A stretch of DNA of 51,685 nt from Burkholderiales bacterium (GTDB taxonomy: Bacteria > Pseudomonadota > Gammaproteobacteria > Burkholderiales > Burkholderiaceae_D), in NCBI GenBank assembly GCA_026399895.1, contig JAPLQC010000073.1:1-51685 (forward strand), written 5' to 3'. This document shows positions 16,599 through 28,333 of the stretch, in pieces (position 1 is the first letter of the stretch; each line of letters opens with the position of its first letter). A model generated the notes under the pieces. It did not search any database. It was not told where the DNA came from and saw only the letters and a program-made list of their open reading frames with translations. A program made the position numbers and the translations under genes.

Positions 16599-19025
16599 AT
16601 GCAATTCTCTGAAAACTGGCTGCGTACTCTGGCCGACCCCAAGCTCACTTCGGATGAGCTGTCGCATCTGCTCACCATGTCCGGGCTTGAAGTGGAAGAG
16701 GTCGAGCCAGTCGTGCCACCATTCAGTCATGTAGTAGTCGCGCAGGTAGTGCAGGTTGAGCCTCACCCGGATGCTGATCGGCTGCGCGTGTGCCAGGTTG
16801 ATGCGGGTACCGGTACTCTATTAAACATCGTATGCGGTGCGCCGAATGTGCGCCCGGGGCTGAAGGTGCCATGCGCCATGATCGGCGCGAAATTGCCACC
16901 CGGAGACGATGGCAAGCCATTTGAAATCAAGCTGGGCAAGCTGCGTGGTGTTGAGTCGCAGGGCATGCTGTGCTCCGCGCGCGAACTAAAACTATCGGAA
17001 GAAAACGCCGGCCTGCTCGAGTTGCCTGACGATGCACCGGTGGGTAAAAACTTCCGCGATTATTTTCAGCTGAATGATCTGAAGTTCACCATCAAGTTGA
17101 CGCCGAACCGCGCGGATTGTTTGTCCGTGTTGGGTGTGGCGCGTGAGGTGTCTGCATTGACGGGCGTATCGCTATCGATGCCAGCCTTCAAGCCAGTCGC
17201 AGTGAATCATGATGAGGTTGTGCCTGTAAAGATTACTGCGCCTGATTTGTGCGGACGTTTTTCTGGTCGCGTCATTCGTGGTTTGAACGCCAAGGCCGAA
17301 ACGCCGCAGTGGATGAAGCAGCGTCTTGAGCGCAGTGGTCAACGTTCGATTTCGGCATTGGTCGACATCTCGAACTACGTGATGCTCGAACTTGGTCGCC
17401 CCACCCACGTGTTCGATCTCGACAAAATTCATGGTGGCCTCGAAGTACGCTGGGGGCGCGCTGGCGAACAGCTCAAGCTATTGAACGGCAATACCGTCGG
17501 CTTGGATGATTGGATTGGTGTGATCGCCGACGACACTGGCCCGGAGGCGATGGCTGGCATCATGGGTGGCGACGCTACCGCGGTGTCGCTCGACACCACC
17601 AACATTTATCTCGAAGCTGCGTTCTGGTGGCCGAATGCGATTCAGGGTAGAGCGCGTCGCTTCAATTTTTCTACCGATGCGGCGCATCGTTTTGAGCGCG
17701 GCGTGGATTTTGCGACCACAGTCGAACACATCGAGCGAATCACTGCGCTGATCGTCGAGATTTGCGGTGTACCCGGACAGACTAAGGTCGGGCAAGTGGA
17801 TGATCAGATCACCGCACTGCCAAAACGCGAGCCGGTGACACTGCGTGTCGCACGTGCTGCAAAAATTATTGGTATCCCGCTATCGGCACAGCAGGTGGCT
17901 GATATCTTCTCGCGATTGGGTTTGCCGTTTACTCAAGAAGGTGAGCTGTTCTCAGTCACTGCACCCAGCTACCGCTTTGATATTGAGATTGAAGAAGACC
18001 TGATCGAAGAGATCGCGCGGGTCTATGGCTTCGACAATATTCCGGCGTTACCGCCAGTGTCGGCGAATGAAATTCGTATTGCGCCTGAACACCTGCGGTC
18101 CTTGTTTACCGTGCGTCGGCAGATGGCGGACCTGGATTATCAAGAAGTGGTCAACTACAGCTTCATTGATGAGGCTACCGAACATAGTTTTGGGCTTGCT
18201 GATCCGATCAAGCTGCTGAACCCAATCGCGAGCCAAATGAACGTGATGCGCTCGCAGTTGCTGAGTGGTCTGGTGGCGAATGTTCGCTACAACCTCAATC
18301 GTAAGGCGTCGCGTGTGCGCGTGTTCGAGATTGGCGCGGTGTTCGCTAAGGATGCCAGCGTGGCGGATGGCCCGCTCTCGGTGGCCGGTATCGCGCAACC
18401 CAAACGATTGTCGGCACTAGCGTATGGCGCGGTCGCCGACGAGCAGTGGGGTCAGCCTGCACGTACTGTGGACTTTTTTGATCTGAAGGCCGATCTCGAG
18501 GCCTTGTTCGCGCCGCACACACTGCGCTTTGAGGCTGCAGTTCACCCAGCGCTACATCCTGGCCGTTCAGCCGCTGTTCTGCTCGGTGCTGAGTCTATCG
18601 GCGTGATCGGCGAGTTACACCCGGCTTTGGTGCAATCGCTGGAGTTGCCGCTGGCGCCAGTGATGTTTGAAGTCGATGCCGCTGCGCTGCAGCAGCGAAG
18701 CCTGCCAGCGTATCAAGAGTTGTCGAAGTTTCCGCCGGTGATGCGCGACTTGGCGCTATTAGTTGACCAGTCAGTTTTAGTGCAATCACTGCTGGACACC
18801 ATGCAGCAGTTAGCGGCCGCGAACCCTGTGTGTCGAATCATGCAACACATTGTTTTATTTGATGAATATCGCGGCAAAGGTCTGCCGGAAGGGCAAAAAA
18901 GTCTTGCCTTCCGGGTGACCATGCAAGATACTCGAAGCACCCTGCAGGACGAATCGGTCGACGCGGCAATGGCTGCGCTGGCAGAGGCTGTTCACCACAC
19001 GCATGGCGCGACCATAAGAAAATAA
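16599..19025 (+). CDS. pheT: Phenylalanyl-tRNA synthetase beta subunit
   Basis: The large beta subunit, 808 residues, typical length. The N-terminus has [14 protein letters not shown], then an EMAP-type tRNA-binding domain (about 40-150, with [13 protein letters not shown]). The B3/B4 editing region contains [20 protein letters not shown]5 and a core-like domain follow, and the C-terminus is the ferredoxin-fold anticodon-binding domain ([14 protein letters not shown] onward). It starts 18 bp after pheS and must assemble with it. Confidence 0.97.
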   Translation: MQFSENWLRTLADPKLTSDELSHLLTMSGLEVEEVEPVVPPFSHVVVAQVVQVEPHPDADRLRVCQVDAGTGTLLNIVCGAPNVRPGLKVPCAMIGAKLPPGDDGKPFEIKLGKLRGVESQGMLCSARELKLSEENAGLLELPDDAPVGKNFRDYFQLNDLKFTIKLTPNRADCLSVLGVAREVSALTGVSLSMPAFKPVAVNHDEVVPVKITAPDLCGRFSGRVIRGLNAKAETPQWMKQRLERSGQRSISALVDISNYVMLELGRPTHVFDLDKIHGGLEVRWGRAGEQLKLLNGNTVGLDDWIGVIADDTGPEAMAGIMGGDATAVSLDTTNIYLEAAFWWPNAIQGRARRFNFSTDAAHRFERGVDFATTVEHIERITALIVEICGVPGQTKVGQVDDQITALPKREPVTLRVARAAKIIGIPLSAQQVADIFSRLGLPFTQEGELFSVTAPSYRFDIEIEEDLIEEIARVYGFDNIPALPPVSANEIRIAPEHLRSLFTVRRQMADLDYQEVVNYSFIDEATEHSFGLADPIKLLNPIASQMNVMRSQLLSGLVANVRYNLNRKASRVRVFEIGAVFAKDASVADGPLSVAGIAQPKRLSALAYGAVADEQWGQPARTVDFFDLKADLEALFAPHTLRFEAAVHPALHPGRSAAVLLGAESIGVIGELHPALVQSLELPLAPVMFEVDAAALQQRSLPAYQELSKFPPVMRDLALLVDQSVLVQSLLDTMQQLAAANPVCRIMQHIVLFDEYRGKGLPEGQKSLAFRVTMQDTRSTLQDESVDAAMAALAEAVHHTHGATIRK

Positions 19026-19050
19026 GCAGCCATTTGGGTTGTCGTCGAAC

Positions 19051-19467
19051 ATGATGAATCACACCAATCCCGCAGAAGTCGAATCCGTTGTCGCGGCCGA
19101 TCTTGATCGGGCTATTCAGGCCAACCAAGCGCGCGTCGGTGCTGAGAAAGAATTGCCAACCCTGACCAAGGCTGAGCTGGCAGAGTTGCTGTTCGAGCAG
19201 GTCGGATTGAACAAACGAGAAGCCAAGGACATGGTGGATACCTTCTTTGGCGAAATCCGCGATGCATTGGAGCGTGGCGAGTCGGTGAAGCTGTCCGGGT
19301 TCGGCAACTTCCAACTGCGTGACAAGCCGCAACGACCCGGTCGCAATCCCAAGACGGGGGAGGAAATCCCGATCAGCGCCCGTCGTGTGGTTACCTTCCA
19401 TGCAAGCCAAAAGCTGAAAGCGCAGGTTGATGCGGCGAGTGTCCGCCCACCAGCGCATCCCGCCTGA
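19051..19467 (+). CDS. ihfA: Integration host factor subunit alpha (N-terminally extended)
   Basis: A sequence-specific DNA-bending protein that pairs with IHF-beta. The conserved core ([20 protein letters not shown] to [11 protein letters not shown]) starts about residue 38 and includes the DNA-intercalating loop [12 protein letters not shown]. The 138-residue product has an extra ~37-residue acidic/polar start compared with enteric IHF-alpha. Similar extensions occur in betaproteobacteria, to my knowledge. Starts at 19051 or 19054 (both ATG) or TTG 19039 are possible; no strong ribosome site decides. It follows pheT by 25 bp, the usual place for this gene. Confidence 0.93.
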   Translation: MMNHTNPAEVESVVAADLDRAIQANQARVGAEKELPTLTKAELAELLFEQVGLNKREAKDMVDTFFGEIRDALERGESVKLSGFGNFQLRDKPQRPGRNPKTGEEIPISARRVVTFHASQKLKAQVDAASVRPPAHPA

Positions 19468-19478
19468 TTTAAACCGCC

Positions 19479-19844
19479 ATGAACGACCGCGCAGCCAAGC
19501 CTGTATTGGCGCCTCTGCCACCGATTCCGCCGAAGCGATACTTCACGATCGGCGAGGTTAGCGAGCTGTGCGGCGTAAAGCCCCATGTACTTCGCTACTG
19601 GGAGCAGGAATTTACTCAACTGAAGCCTGTCAAACGACGGGGCAACCGACGCTACTACCAGCACCATGAGGTGATGCTGATCCGCCGCATCCGGGAGCTG
19701 TTGTATGAGCAAGGCTTCACCATTAGCGGCGCGCGCAACAAGCTCGACTCAAGTGGCGCTGGTCAGCCAGCCAAAGCTGAAGCGTTGGACTTGTTGGCTG
19801 TACGTGCTGAGCTGTCGGCCATCCTCGGATTGCTGCGCGCCTGA
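19479..19844 (+). CDS. MerR family transcriptional regulator
   Basis: A short, 121-residue MerR-type regulator. The DNA-binding domain spans about 18-90: YFTIGEVSELCGVKPHVLRY, then the wing residues WEQEF and RGNRRYYQHHEV. There is no room for an effector domain with metal cysteines, so it is not a metal sensor. A MerR gene directly after ihfA is a common arrangement in beta- and gammaproteobacteria. The ATG at 19479 lies 11 bp after the ihfA stop. The target is unknown. Confidence 0.9.
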   Translation: MNDRAAKPVLAPLPPIPPKRYFTIGEVSELCGVKPHVLRYWEQEFTQLKPVKRRGNRRYYQHHEVMLIRRIRELLYEQGFTISGARNKLDSSGAGQPAKAEALDLLAVRAELSAILGLLRA

Positions 19845-19892
19845 GCGTTGGCCCGATCGGGCATAAGGCAGGCAGCAAAGGGGCAAAATCGG

Positions 19893-19921
19893 GCAAAAAA
19901 AAGCCCGCTCAGGGAGCGGGC
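19893..19921 (-). terminator. Rho-independent terminator, minus strand
   Basis: An 8-bp GC-rich stem (19914-19921 with 19903-19910) followed on the minus strand by eight T's. On the plus strand there is no T-run after it, so it does not serve merR. Confidence 0.8.
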
Positions 19922-19956
19922 AAGATCTATATCTGAGGAGAAGACATAGAGGAGAC
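19895..19956 (-). ncRNA. Candidate small RNA with repeated anti-Shine-Dalgarno motif
   Basis: In a 441-bp gap with no gene on the minus strand there is a complete minus-strand transcription unit. It has a -35 box TTGCCT (19991-19986), a 17-nt spacer and a -10 box CATAAT (19968-19963), so a start near 19956. A Rho-independent terminator follows: GCCCGCTC/GAGCGGGC, loop CCT, then eight T's (19902-19895). The predicted ~62-nt RNA starts with a CU-rich single-stranded stretch with TCTCCTC twice (19955-19949 and 19941-19935), complementary to Shine-Dalgarno sequences. That is the build of a base-pairing sRNA. A longer form starting upstream is possible, because 20001-20011 can pair with 19940-19950. 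No family is recognised. Confidence 0.45.
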
Positions 19957-19962
19957 AGCGGG

Positions 19963-19991
19963 ATTATGCTGCTATGCAGAATATAAGGCAA
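19963..19991 (-). promoter_or_regulatory. Sigma-70 promoter candidate for the small RNA
   Basis: On the minus strand TTGCCT, 17 bases, CATAAT. There is no other reason for a minus-strand promoter here. Confidence 0.45.
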
Positions 19992-20152
19992 ATGCTTTGT
20001 TTCTATGTCCTCCATAGAATTTTCATATGACTGTAAGGTAAGGGGCTGACTGCTTTGGTCTTTGCTGAATCCCATGCAGTGCTTCAAGCGAGCATGTCAT
20101 ATTGGCAATTTCGTGAGATTCCGTTCGATAGATTCATTACGGAAATAAAATT

Positions 20153-20183
20153 TTGCGAATTTCTGAACATTTGACCGTATAAT
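20153..20183 (+). promoter_or_regulatory. Promoter candidate for the bactofilin pair
   Basis: A perfect -10 box TATAAT (20178-20183) with TTGCGA 19 bp upstream. The spacer is slightly long. It lies about 100 bp before the first bactofilin. Confidence 0.45.
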
Positions 20184-20285
20184 TTCTTTTAGGAATCAAA
20201 CCGGTTTGCCAGCGTCCCGCATCCGTCGCTTTGGATGGGATGATGGCAAGCCCCAAGTGTTTGATCTTTTTCTCTCACCAGATTC

Positions 20286-20654
20286 ATGGAGGCGGTGTTG
20301 GCGGACTCTAATCAAAGCGGCTGTCTGACGGTTGGCGAAGGCGTCGTGCTGAACGGGACATTCGTTGTTCCAGATATTGCGTCGGTGTCCGGTAGTATCG
20401 AGGGGGATATCACGGCACGTGAATTGATTGTGGCCAGTTCTGGCGTAATCAAGGGTAAGGTCACTGCAGAGATCATCGACCTCCGCGGCGAGATTCACGA
20501 CACCCTCACAGCCAAGAAGTCGTTGTTCATCAGATCGACAGGCAAGGCGCTCGGCTCAGTTCAGTACGCCGAGATCGAGATTGAAAAGGGCGGTGACCTC
20601 CAGGGCTCACTACAAAAGATTGATGGTGACGGTCCGGCATCGGGCACCTACTGA
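20286..20654 (+). CDS. Bactofilin family protein (first of three)
   Basis: A 122-residue polymer-forming cytoskeletal protein. The whole length is the bactofilin right-handed beta-helix, seen as regular short strands with Gly/Val turns: SVSGSIEGDITARELIVASS, GVIKGKVTAEIIDLRGEI. No membrane segment. Bactofilins self-assemble into filaments that position cell-wall enzymes. The start is ATG 20286. A second bactofilin follows 17 bp later and a third lies convergent with an M23 peptidase gene. Confidence 0.88.
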   Translation: MEAVLADSNQSGCLTVGEGVVLNGTFVVPDIASVSGSIEGDITARELIVASSGVIKGKVTAEIIDLRGEIHDTLTAKKSLFIRSTGKALGSVQYAEIEIEKGGDLQGSLQKIDGDGPASGTY

Positions 20655-20671
20655 CTTCGGGGCTTTGACTC

Positions 20672-21160
20672 GTGTTCATCAATAAAAAACGAAACGACGA
20701 ACGGGAAAAAATGGCGACTCCCATCGAAAATAGCCAGCCACCGGTCATCGAGCCAGAACCGGTTGCACCAGAAGTGCCAATGGCAGAAATCGATTCTGGC
20801 TACCCAGCGGGCGGTAATGGCAACGGCGGCATGAAACCGTCGGTCAATAATCTCAAACCTTCGATTATTAGTGAGGGCTTTGAGTTTATCGGCGAGATCC
20901 GTTCAAACGGGTACCTGACAATCGACGGCACCGTTCGCGGCACGCTCTCGCTACACTCGATTCAGATCGGTGTGACTGGCGTGTTGGACGGCAATGTCAC
21001 TTGCGACACCATGAACGTGAAGGGTAACTTCGCGGGCTCCTTGGATTGCCGCGATTTGACCATTGGTAGCCGCGCTGTCGTTGATGGCAAAGTGAGCTTC
21101 AAGAGCATCACCATCCAGCGTGGTGGTGTGGTCAAAGGCGAACTCAAGAAAAAGCCGTAA
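20672..21160 (+). CDS. Bactofilin family protein (second of three)
   Basis: 162 residues: a polar, Pro-rich disordered start of about 65 residues, then the bactofilin core (SEGFEFIGEIRSNGYLTIDG to ITIQRGGVVKGELKKKP). I use GTG 20672, giving MFINKKR, like the MF-KKR start common in bactofilins; ATG 20711 is the alternative and would remove 13 residues. It is co-transcribed with the preceding bactofilin and ends at a strong hairpin terminator. Confidence 0.87.
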   Translation: MFINKKRNDEREKMATPIENSQPPVIEPEPVAPEVPMAEIDSGYPAGGNGNGGMKPSVNNLKPSIISEGFEFIGEIRSNGYLTIDGTVRGTLSLHSIQIGVTGVLDGNVTCDTMNVKGNFAGSLDCRDLTIGSRAVVDGKVSFKSITIQRGGVVKGELKKKP

Positions 21161-21197
21161 CAGCGCAAACTCAGGCGTCGCAAGGCGCCTGAAAAAA

Positions 21198-21229
21198 CAA
21201 AAAAGCCTGACGTTTGTCAGGCTTTTTTG
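21198..21229. terminator. Bidirectional Rho-independent terminator between convergent bactofilins
   Basis: AAAAGCCTGAC and GTCAGGCTTTT around GTTT, with A's before and T's after. A second hairpin (TCAGGCG, 21171-21177, with CGCCTGA, 21186-21192) lies just upstream. Confidence 0.88.
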
Positions 21230-21259
21230 TTTGACTGTACGCAGTCAGAGGTTCAATGC

Positions 21260-21688
21260 TTACTTCTTCTCTTGCGCCATCTTGATCACAGTTTGAGCAT
21301 CAGTCGTGCTGGTGTTGTTTTGTGCCTGGATCACCAGACCAAGCAACTTGGCACCGTGCTCGACACCGATGGTGCCGTACGTAATATCGCCGCGCACTTC
21401 GGAGTCTTTGTGGAACTCGGCACGCTCATTGGCGTAGATGTTGCCTTCAACTTTGCCGGCCACCATCACGCGATGCGCTGTGATATCACCCGACACTTCA
21501 CCTGAGCGACCAATCGCAACGGTGACTTTCTTCTCTTTAGCTGTCTCGATATTGCCGATGACTTTGCCATCGATACGGACGCTATCCAAAAGCACCAGAC
21601 GACCATAAATCTCGGTCGTTGACCCGATCAGCGTGTCGAATTTCTCTTGAGTAGGTAGTAGCTTACTTTGCTTCATTTTGCGGAACAT
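21260..21688 (-). CDS. Bactofilin family protein (third of three)
   Basis: 142 residues, starting MFRKMKQSKLLPTQEKFDTL, followed by a beta-helix core with TEIYGRLVLLDSVRIDGKV and GNIYANERAEFHKDSEVRGD. The ATG at 21688 has a strong AGGAGG five bases upstream; longer frames upstream have no support. It lies downstream of, and on the same strand as, the M23 peptidase gene with a 202-bp gap. Bactofilin-M23 pairs control cell shape in other bacteria, such as the CcmA/Csd system of Helicobacter, so a link is likely but inferred. Confidence 0.9.
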   Translation of the reverse strand: MFRKMKQSKLLPTQEKFDTLIGSTTEIYGRLVLLDSVRIDGKVIGNIETAKEKKVTVAIGRSGEVSGDITAHRVMVAGKVEGNIYANERAEFHKDSEVRGDITYGTIGVEHGAKLLGLVIQAQNNTSTTDAQTVIKMAQEKK

Positions 21689-21890
21689 ATGCCCCTCCTG
21701 TTCCAATTTTCCAACCCGCAATATACCGGACACTGAGTCGGTTCGGGATTGATTTTTTCGTGATTGCGCTACTCGTTACACCTGCTAGATCATCAAAATA
21801 CGTTGATGAAAACTACGTATTCTGAAAATCAATTACTTGTATTTATTTCGGAGAAACTGCTTGAACTTGTCGGTTTTCTATCCGATAAGT

Positions 21891-22826
21891 TCAACCGCCT
21901 CCAGTCGGAAGTACTTGGGCGGGGTTCGTCACGTGACCATGCCGAAACACCTCATAGTGGAGGTGCGGGCCAGTAGAGCGGCCGGTGCTTCCTACATCGG
22001 CGATATGCTGGCCACGCTTGACGCGTTGACCTTCAGTGACGAGACGCTTGCTGATGTGCGCATAGCGCGTCATGAAGCCTTCAGCATGCGTTACTTCAAC
22101 AATATTGCCGTAAGTGTCTTCCCAACCTGAGCGCGTCACCAAGCCGTCTGCGGCCGCGAGAATCGGCGTGCCCTGCATGGCGGTGAAGTCGAGGCCCTCA
22201 TGACGTGCGAGTGTGTGCGTGAACGGGTCAACGCGTAAGCCGAAACCACTCGTCATGCGGAAATTACCGCCAATCGGCACGCCGGTCGGCAGCGTATGCA
22301 GCCACAGCAGCTGCTTGTCCCAATCGGTTCGCATGCTGCTAATGGTTTTATTGAACTGGCCGAATTCACTCATCGCGTTGTCGAGCGTCTCGCTGAGGGG
22401 CTGCGTAGAGTCGAGTGCAGAGCGTCGGTTTGGCATCAACAGCAGCGGCCCACCACGGCCATCCACTTTAGAGGCATTACGCTCACGCAGTGATGCGGGT
22501 GTTGCGATTTCCATGAAGCGGTTTTTCAGCTGCTGCAGCTGACGAATATCTTGTGCAGTGGCGTCCAGCATCGATTGCATCTTTGCGAGGCGCTCGCGAT
22601 AAATCGCCTCCATGCGCTGCTGCTCAGCTTCGGTCGTCACGCCACCCAAAGTGCGCGCGAGATCAGGACTGGTTTCGACCGCAATCTTGAAGCCAACCAG
22701 GTAAAGCAGAAACCCAGTGACGACGAGCGAGAGGGAAGCCACCAACGCCGCAACCACCACCTTCTTGAAGGTGATTGAGATAGTGCGTACACGCCCTGTT
22801 GGGCCAGAAACCCACATCAACTGCAT
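21891..22826 (-). CDS. Membrane-anchored M23 family metallopeptidase
   Basis: A cell-wall endopeptidase-type protein of 311 residues. A short cytoplasmic start is followed by one membrane helix (about 22-46), a coiled-coil region (about 65-110), and a C-terminal LytM/M23 domain. The zinc ligands are intact: HEGLDF (His and Asp) and HLHYEV (second HxH His). The active site should therefore cut peptidoglycan crosslinks in the periplasm. ATG 22826 follows AGAGGAC. Its neighbour is a bactofilin gene, and such scaffolds localise M23 enzymes. Confidence 0.93.
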   Translation of the reverse strand: MQLMWVSGPTGRVRTISITFKKVVVAALVASLSLVVTGFLLYLVGFKIAVETSPDLARTLGGVTTEAEQQRMEAIYRERLAKMQSMLDATAQDIRQLQQLKNRFMEIATPASLRERNASKVDGRGGPLLLMPNRRSALDSTQPLSETLDNAMSEFGQFNKTISSMRTDWDKQLLWLHTLPTGVPIGGNFRMTSGFGLRVDPFTHTLARHEGLDFTAMQGTPILAAADGLVTRSGWEDTYGNIVEVTHAEGFMTRYAHISKRLVTEGQRVKRGQHIADVGSTGRSTGPHLHYEVFRHGHVTNPAQVLPTGGG

Positions 22827-23174
22827 CGCTACGTCCTCTGCCGGGATTCGTTGGAATCAAGTGCCACGGGTCGAACATTATATTGTTTTCTAGCAACCTT
22901 TTGCCTAAAAAAGTGCGGAATATGAATAGTCTGATAACAATATTTCCGAGATTCTTGCTCTCAATAGCTCGCAGATAGGAGTCCTCTGAGATTTTGGCCT
23001 GAATGTGGGAAGAGATGTTTCTTATGCGAAAGTTTGTCAGCCTGAAGCCCATGCGGCGCGGTCAGAAATTCAAGCTGCCTAATCGATCGCCAATAGCCGA
23101 GCTAGCTGAGACATTTGTTGGGCACTGTGTTGAGTAGTTTGTTGGGCAGTTTTTCTATGAACTCGTTTCACCAA
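22827..23174. other. Gene-free interval between the M23 gene and tRNA-Pro
   Basis: About 350 bases with no credible gene on either strand. It holds the likely M23 promoter and a direct repeat of TTTGTTGGGCA (23114-23124 and 23138-23148, spacing 24). I see nothing else in it. Confidence 0.5.
22877..22882 (-). promoter_or_regulatory. -10 box candidate for the M23 gene
   Basis: Minus-strand TATAAT, about 55 bp upstream of the start; only a poor -35 (GGCAAA, 17 bp away) can be seen. Confidence 0.35.
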
Positions 23175-23200
23175 CAAAAAAGCCAATCCGAAGATTGGCC
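23175..23200 (-). terminator. Rho-independent terminator after tRNA-Pro
   Basis: On the minus strand GCCAATC and GATTGGC enclose a TTCG tetraloop, followed by T's (A's at 23176-23181). Confidence 0.88.
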
Positions 23201-23217
23201 TAAATGCTTGATTACAA

Positions 23218-23295
<78 letters not shown>

Positions 23296-23332
23296 CAAGC
23301 GCGCGAGTATATCAGAGGGTGGACAAAGCTCT

Positions 23333-24580
23333 TTAGTGCAGATGCCCAGAATTTTGCCCTGCGTCTTCCGGCATTTCGGCATGCACCATTTCTTCCTCGA
23401 CATCGCAAAACAGCGGTGCTCCGCAGTCATCGCAATACTCTGGCGGAAACACGCTATCTGCCTGTTGAATGCGCGTGATACCGCTCTCGCGCAGTACCGA
23501 AATGATTTGTTGTAGCGGTGATGACGGCGCAATCGCCACAGCCCGTTGATGCGTGAGATTGGCGACGTATTCTTCTGCGCTCTCTTCATCGTACAAGGGC
23601 CATACAACGCCATAGACGACATCATTGTTGCCGGTCACGCTGTAGCTGATACGAAACTCATCGACACGCATATCACTTGCTTCATCACCGACTGCAGCAA
23701 TCACGGCGGAGAGCTGTGCAGGCTCAACGGAAAGCACATGCGTGAGGTAATAGACAGCGGCGCGCAGTGATATCGGGCGAATCGCTTTATCTGCTTCGCG
23801 GCACGCGACGTAGTAGGCGCTGGGCAATAACAACTCAATACCGCAGCCCGGCAGCAAGTTTTGTAGATTCGGTCCCGCTTGTAGTTGCCACTGCGTGAGC
23901 GCTGATTGGCTGAGTGTCTGCAGATTGCTACCGGTCTCATCCTCTTGCCAGCGCAGCAAAGGCTGCCCACTCTCAGCGGTGACCAGTGCCAACAGATGAC
24001 GCGTATCGGCTAGGAACGCGGCAGTTTCCGGCAGTGCTGTTGATGCTGGCTGAGCTTTGCCTGAAATGGCCGACTCGGCCATGCGGCGGGTCAGTTGGTA
24101 GGTTTCGCAATAGCTACGCGGCAGCTGATCAATCGAGAACAACACCGGTGCCACCGCAGCGCGCGTGTTGGCAGCGAGAATATGCCCATGCAAGTGCGCA
24201 GTAATCGTTTGCAACGTGGTGGCGTTGATGGCGCCTGATGGGATAGTGAATCGCGTCCAAGCCAACACCGGGATTGCAATCAGCAGCGCATCGTAGCGTT
24301 TGTCATCTTGCTCGATGGTGCAGCTACTACTGATGGCTTCAATGGAATCGAGCAGCGCATCGTAGGCATCAAGGTCGGTGTGAAACAGATGATCGAGCGC
24401 ATTGTCGATCGCCTGCTGCTGGTTATTCGCGAGCTGTTTCTGTAGCAGACTATCAAGGCGGGTTTCCCACGCTCTTGTCTCAATACGGCTGGAGGCGCGC
24501 ACCATGGATTGCGCCAATGAGGCGAGGCGCTGGCTCTCGGCAGAAAACTTACGGATCGGATTTTTAGGCGAGCGGCGCAT
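23333..24580 (-). CDS. DUF2863 family protein
   Basis: A 415-residue protein matching my memory of the Burkholderiales DUF2863 family: start [20 protein letters not shown], the strand [20 protein letters not shown] (about 140-160), and a Cys-containing end with [18 protein letters not shown] (a possible metal site: CxxC plus a further Cys). No signal peptide or membrane helix. The reading frame is open further upstream, but that part crosses a terminator and another gene, so I start at ATG 24580. The function is unknown in the family. It lies 38 bp upstream of tRNA-Pro on the same strand. Confidence 0.75.
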   Translation of the reverse strand: MRRSPKNPIRKFSAESQRLASLAQSMVRASSRIETRAWETRLDSLLQKQLANNQQQAIDNALDHLFHTDLDAYDALLDSIEAISSSCTIEQDDKRYDALLIAIPVLAWTRFTIPSGAINATTLQTITAHLHGHILAANTRAAVAPVLFSIDQLPRSYCETYQLTRRMAESAISGKAQPASTALPETAAFLADTRHLLALVTAESGQPLLRWQEDETGSNLQTLSQSALTQWQLQAGPNLQNLLPGCGIELLLPSAYYVACREADKAIRPISLRAAVYYLTHVLSVEPAQLSAVIAAVGDEASDMRVDEFRISYSVTGNNDVVYGVVWPLYDEESAEEYVANLTHQRAVAIAPSSPLQQIISVLRESGITRIQQADSVFPPEYCDDCGAPLFCDVEEEMVHAEMPEDAGQNSGHLH

Positions 24581-24642
24581 GGTTTGCGGTGAGGCGTGAG
24601 GAGGGAGCGGCGATTGTACTGGATGCGTCAGCCCTTGAGATG

Positions 24643-24671
24643 ACAAAACAAAAGCCCGCCGAAGCGGGCTG
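24643..24671 (-). terminator. Rho-independent terminator after the small anchored protein
   Basis: Minus strand: AGCCCGC, loop TTCG, GCGGGCT, then TTTGTTTT. It separates the small gene from the DUF2863 gene. Confidence 0.85.
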
Positions 24672-24692
24672 CTTAATCGCAAGCGAGCAAGC

Positions 24693-24902
24693 TTACTTTT
24701 TCTCTGCTTCCGGTGTTGCTGGTGCAGCTGCCGCATCTGCAGCAGCAGGCGCTGGTGCCGGGTTAGCCGTCGCCGGTGCCTCGGTGTGGGTATCTCCATG
24801 GCCGCCTGCTTCGCCCTGCAGGCTGGCTTTATCGCCCATGCTAAAAACAGCCGCTAGAGCCGCGGCCGCAAAAATCACAAACGCTACAAGCATTTTCCAC
24901 AT
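24693..24902 (-). CDS. Small membrane-anchored protein with Ala/Pro-rich tail
   Basis: A 69-residue product: MWKMLVAFVIFAAAALAAVF forms one membrane segment or uncleaved signal, then a short His/Asp/Gly-containing linker (GGHGDTHTEAP), then a low-complexity Ala/Pro tail. It would sit in the inner membrane with the tail in the periplasm. It lies 104 bp downstream of acnA, with its own terminator. I do not know a function; small proteins of this build are common and weakly conserved. Confidence 0.65.
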   Translation of the reverse strand: MWKMLVAFVIFAAAALAAVFSMGDKASLQGEAGGHGDTHTEAPATANPAPAPAAADAAAAPATPEAEKK

Positions 24903-25006
24903 CAGTTTGTCTCCGGTTGAGTACTTGATTCAGTTCTTCAAGCAAATTTTATATTTTTTTGCAGGATGAAGTTGGTGCCAGCCTCACTGCGGCTGGCACC
25001 CTTGGC

Positions 25007-27718
<2,712 letters not shown>

Positions 27719-27810
27719 GTGTTCTCCTCTTTTTCGAAAAGGCTAAAAGCCTGTCAAATTGAATCCTTGGCGATGTGTGGGCAGCGCACACGACGCTGCT
27801 GTCTTAACAC

Positions 27811-28143
27811 TCAGCGCACGGCGCGACCGCCCAAATGAATCTTGCAGTCGCTGACGATGGGCTCACCCTTACCACCGTCGAGCAGCATGGATTTGCTCGG
27901 TATGCTGATCCAGATCAGACGACTGACAGGATCTTCGAAACGCTGTGCCCCAGTGGTTGTGCCAACGCGTTGCATCCGGTAGCTTCTTCCACGCCACACC
28001 AGCTCGATGACGTTGTCGCTAACTACATCACCACCCACAAATACTGGCTGCGCGCGTTCGCACATCAGGTCAGCGGTGGAGGCGTGGGCCAGGCCCACCC
28101 AAAACAAGCAAGGCAACAGCATCATCCCAAAACGGTTCGCCAT
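27811..28143 (-). CDS. Periplasmic protein resembling MliC/PliC lysozyme inhibitors
   Basis: 110 residues. A signal peptide (about 1-21, cleavage after LAHA) is followed by a small domain with two cysteines near the ends (DLMCERAQ and VSDCKIHL), probably a disulphide. The order cysteine, VIELVWRGRSYRMQRV, GAQRFEDP, LIWISI, MLLDGGKG, cysteine resembles the C-type lysozyme inhibitor fold. There is no lipobox, so it would be soluble like PliC rather than lipid-anchored like MliC. Assignment by pattern only. It lies between acnA and mdh on the same strand. Confidence 0.55.
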   Translation of the reverse strand: MANRFGMMLLPCLFWVGLAHASTADLMCERAQPVFVGGDVVSDNVIELVWRGRSYRMQRVGTTTGAQRFEDPVSRLIWISIPSKSMLLDGGKGEPIVSDCKIHLGGRAVR

Positions 28144-28175
28144 ACAACCTCCTACAGAGTCGGTTGAATCTGAAC

Positions 28176-28203
28176 AGGCGCCGCATTTGCTTCTGCGGCG
28201 CCT
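28176..28203. repeat. Perfect 10-bp hairpin downstream of mdh
   Basis: AGGCGCCGCA pairs with TGCGGCGCCT around an 8-base loop, in the 190-bp gap between mdh and the MliC-like gene. Neither strand has a T-run after it, so it is not a standard intrinsic terminator. It may stabilise the mdh message 3' end. Confidence 0.55.
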
Positions 28204-28333
28204 TACCCTTTGTTTGCCGGTACAGATGGTGACCGGACAAACCCTTGTTACGAGTCATCAGTTTCCACATGGTACCGGCTTGCGGCCGGCAATGGCTGAT
28301 TCAGGGTGGGGTGGTGCTGTGCTAATTGCGCAT

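Noticed and set aside
19749..20087. Minus-strand frame of 112 residues between merR and the bactofilins
   Set aside because: It overlaps merR, contains the sRNA-type terminator, has no ribosome site and has an improbable composition.
24581..24799. N-terminal extension of the DUF2863 frame
   Set aside because: The extra 73 residues cross an intrinsic terminator and overlap the small anchored-protein gene in another frame; composition is unlike a real protein start.
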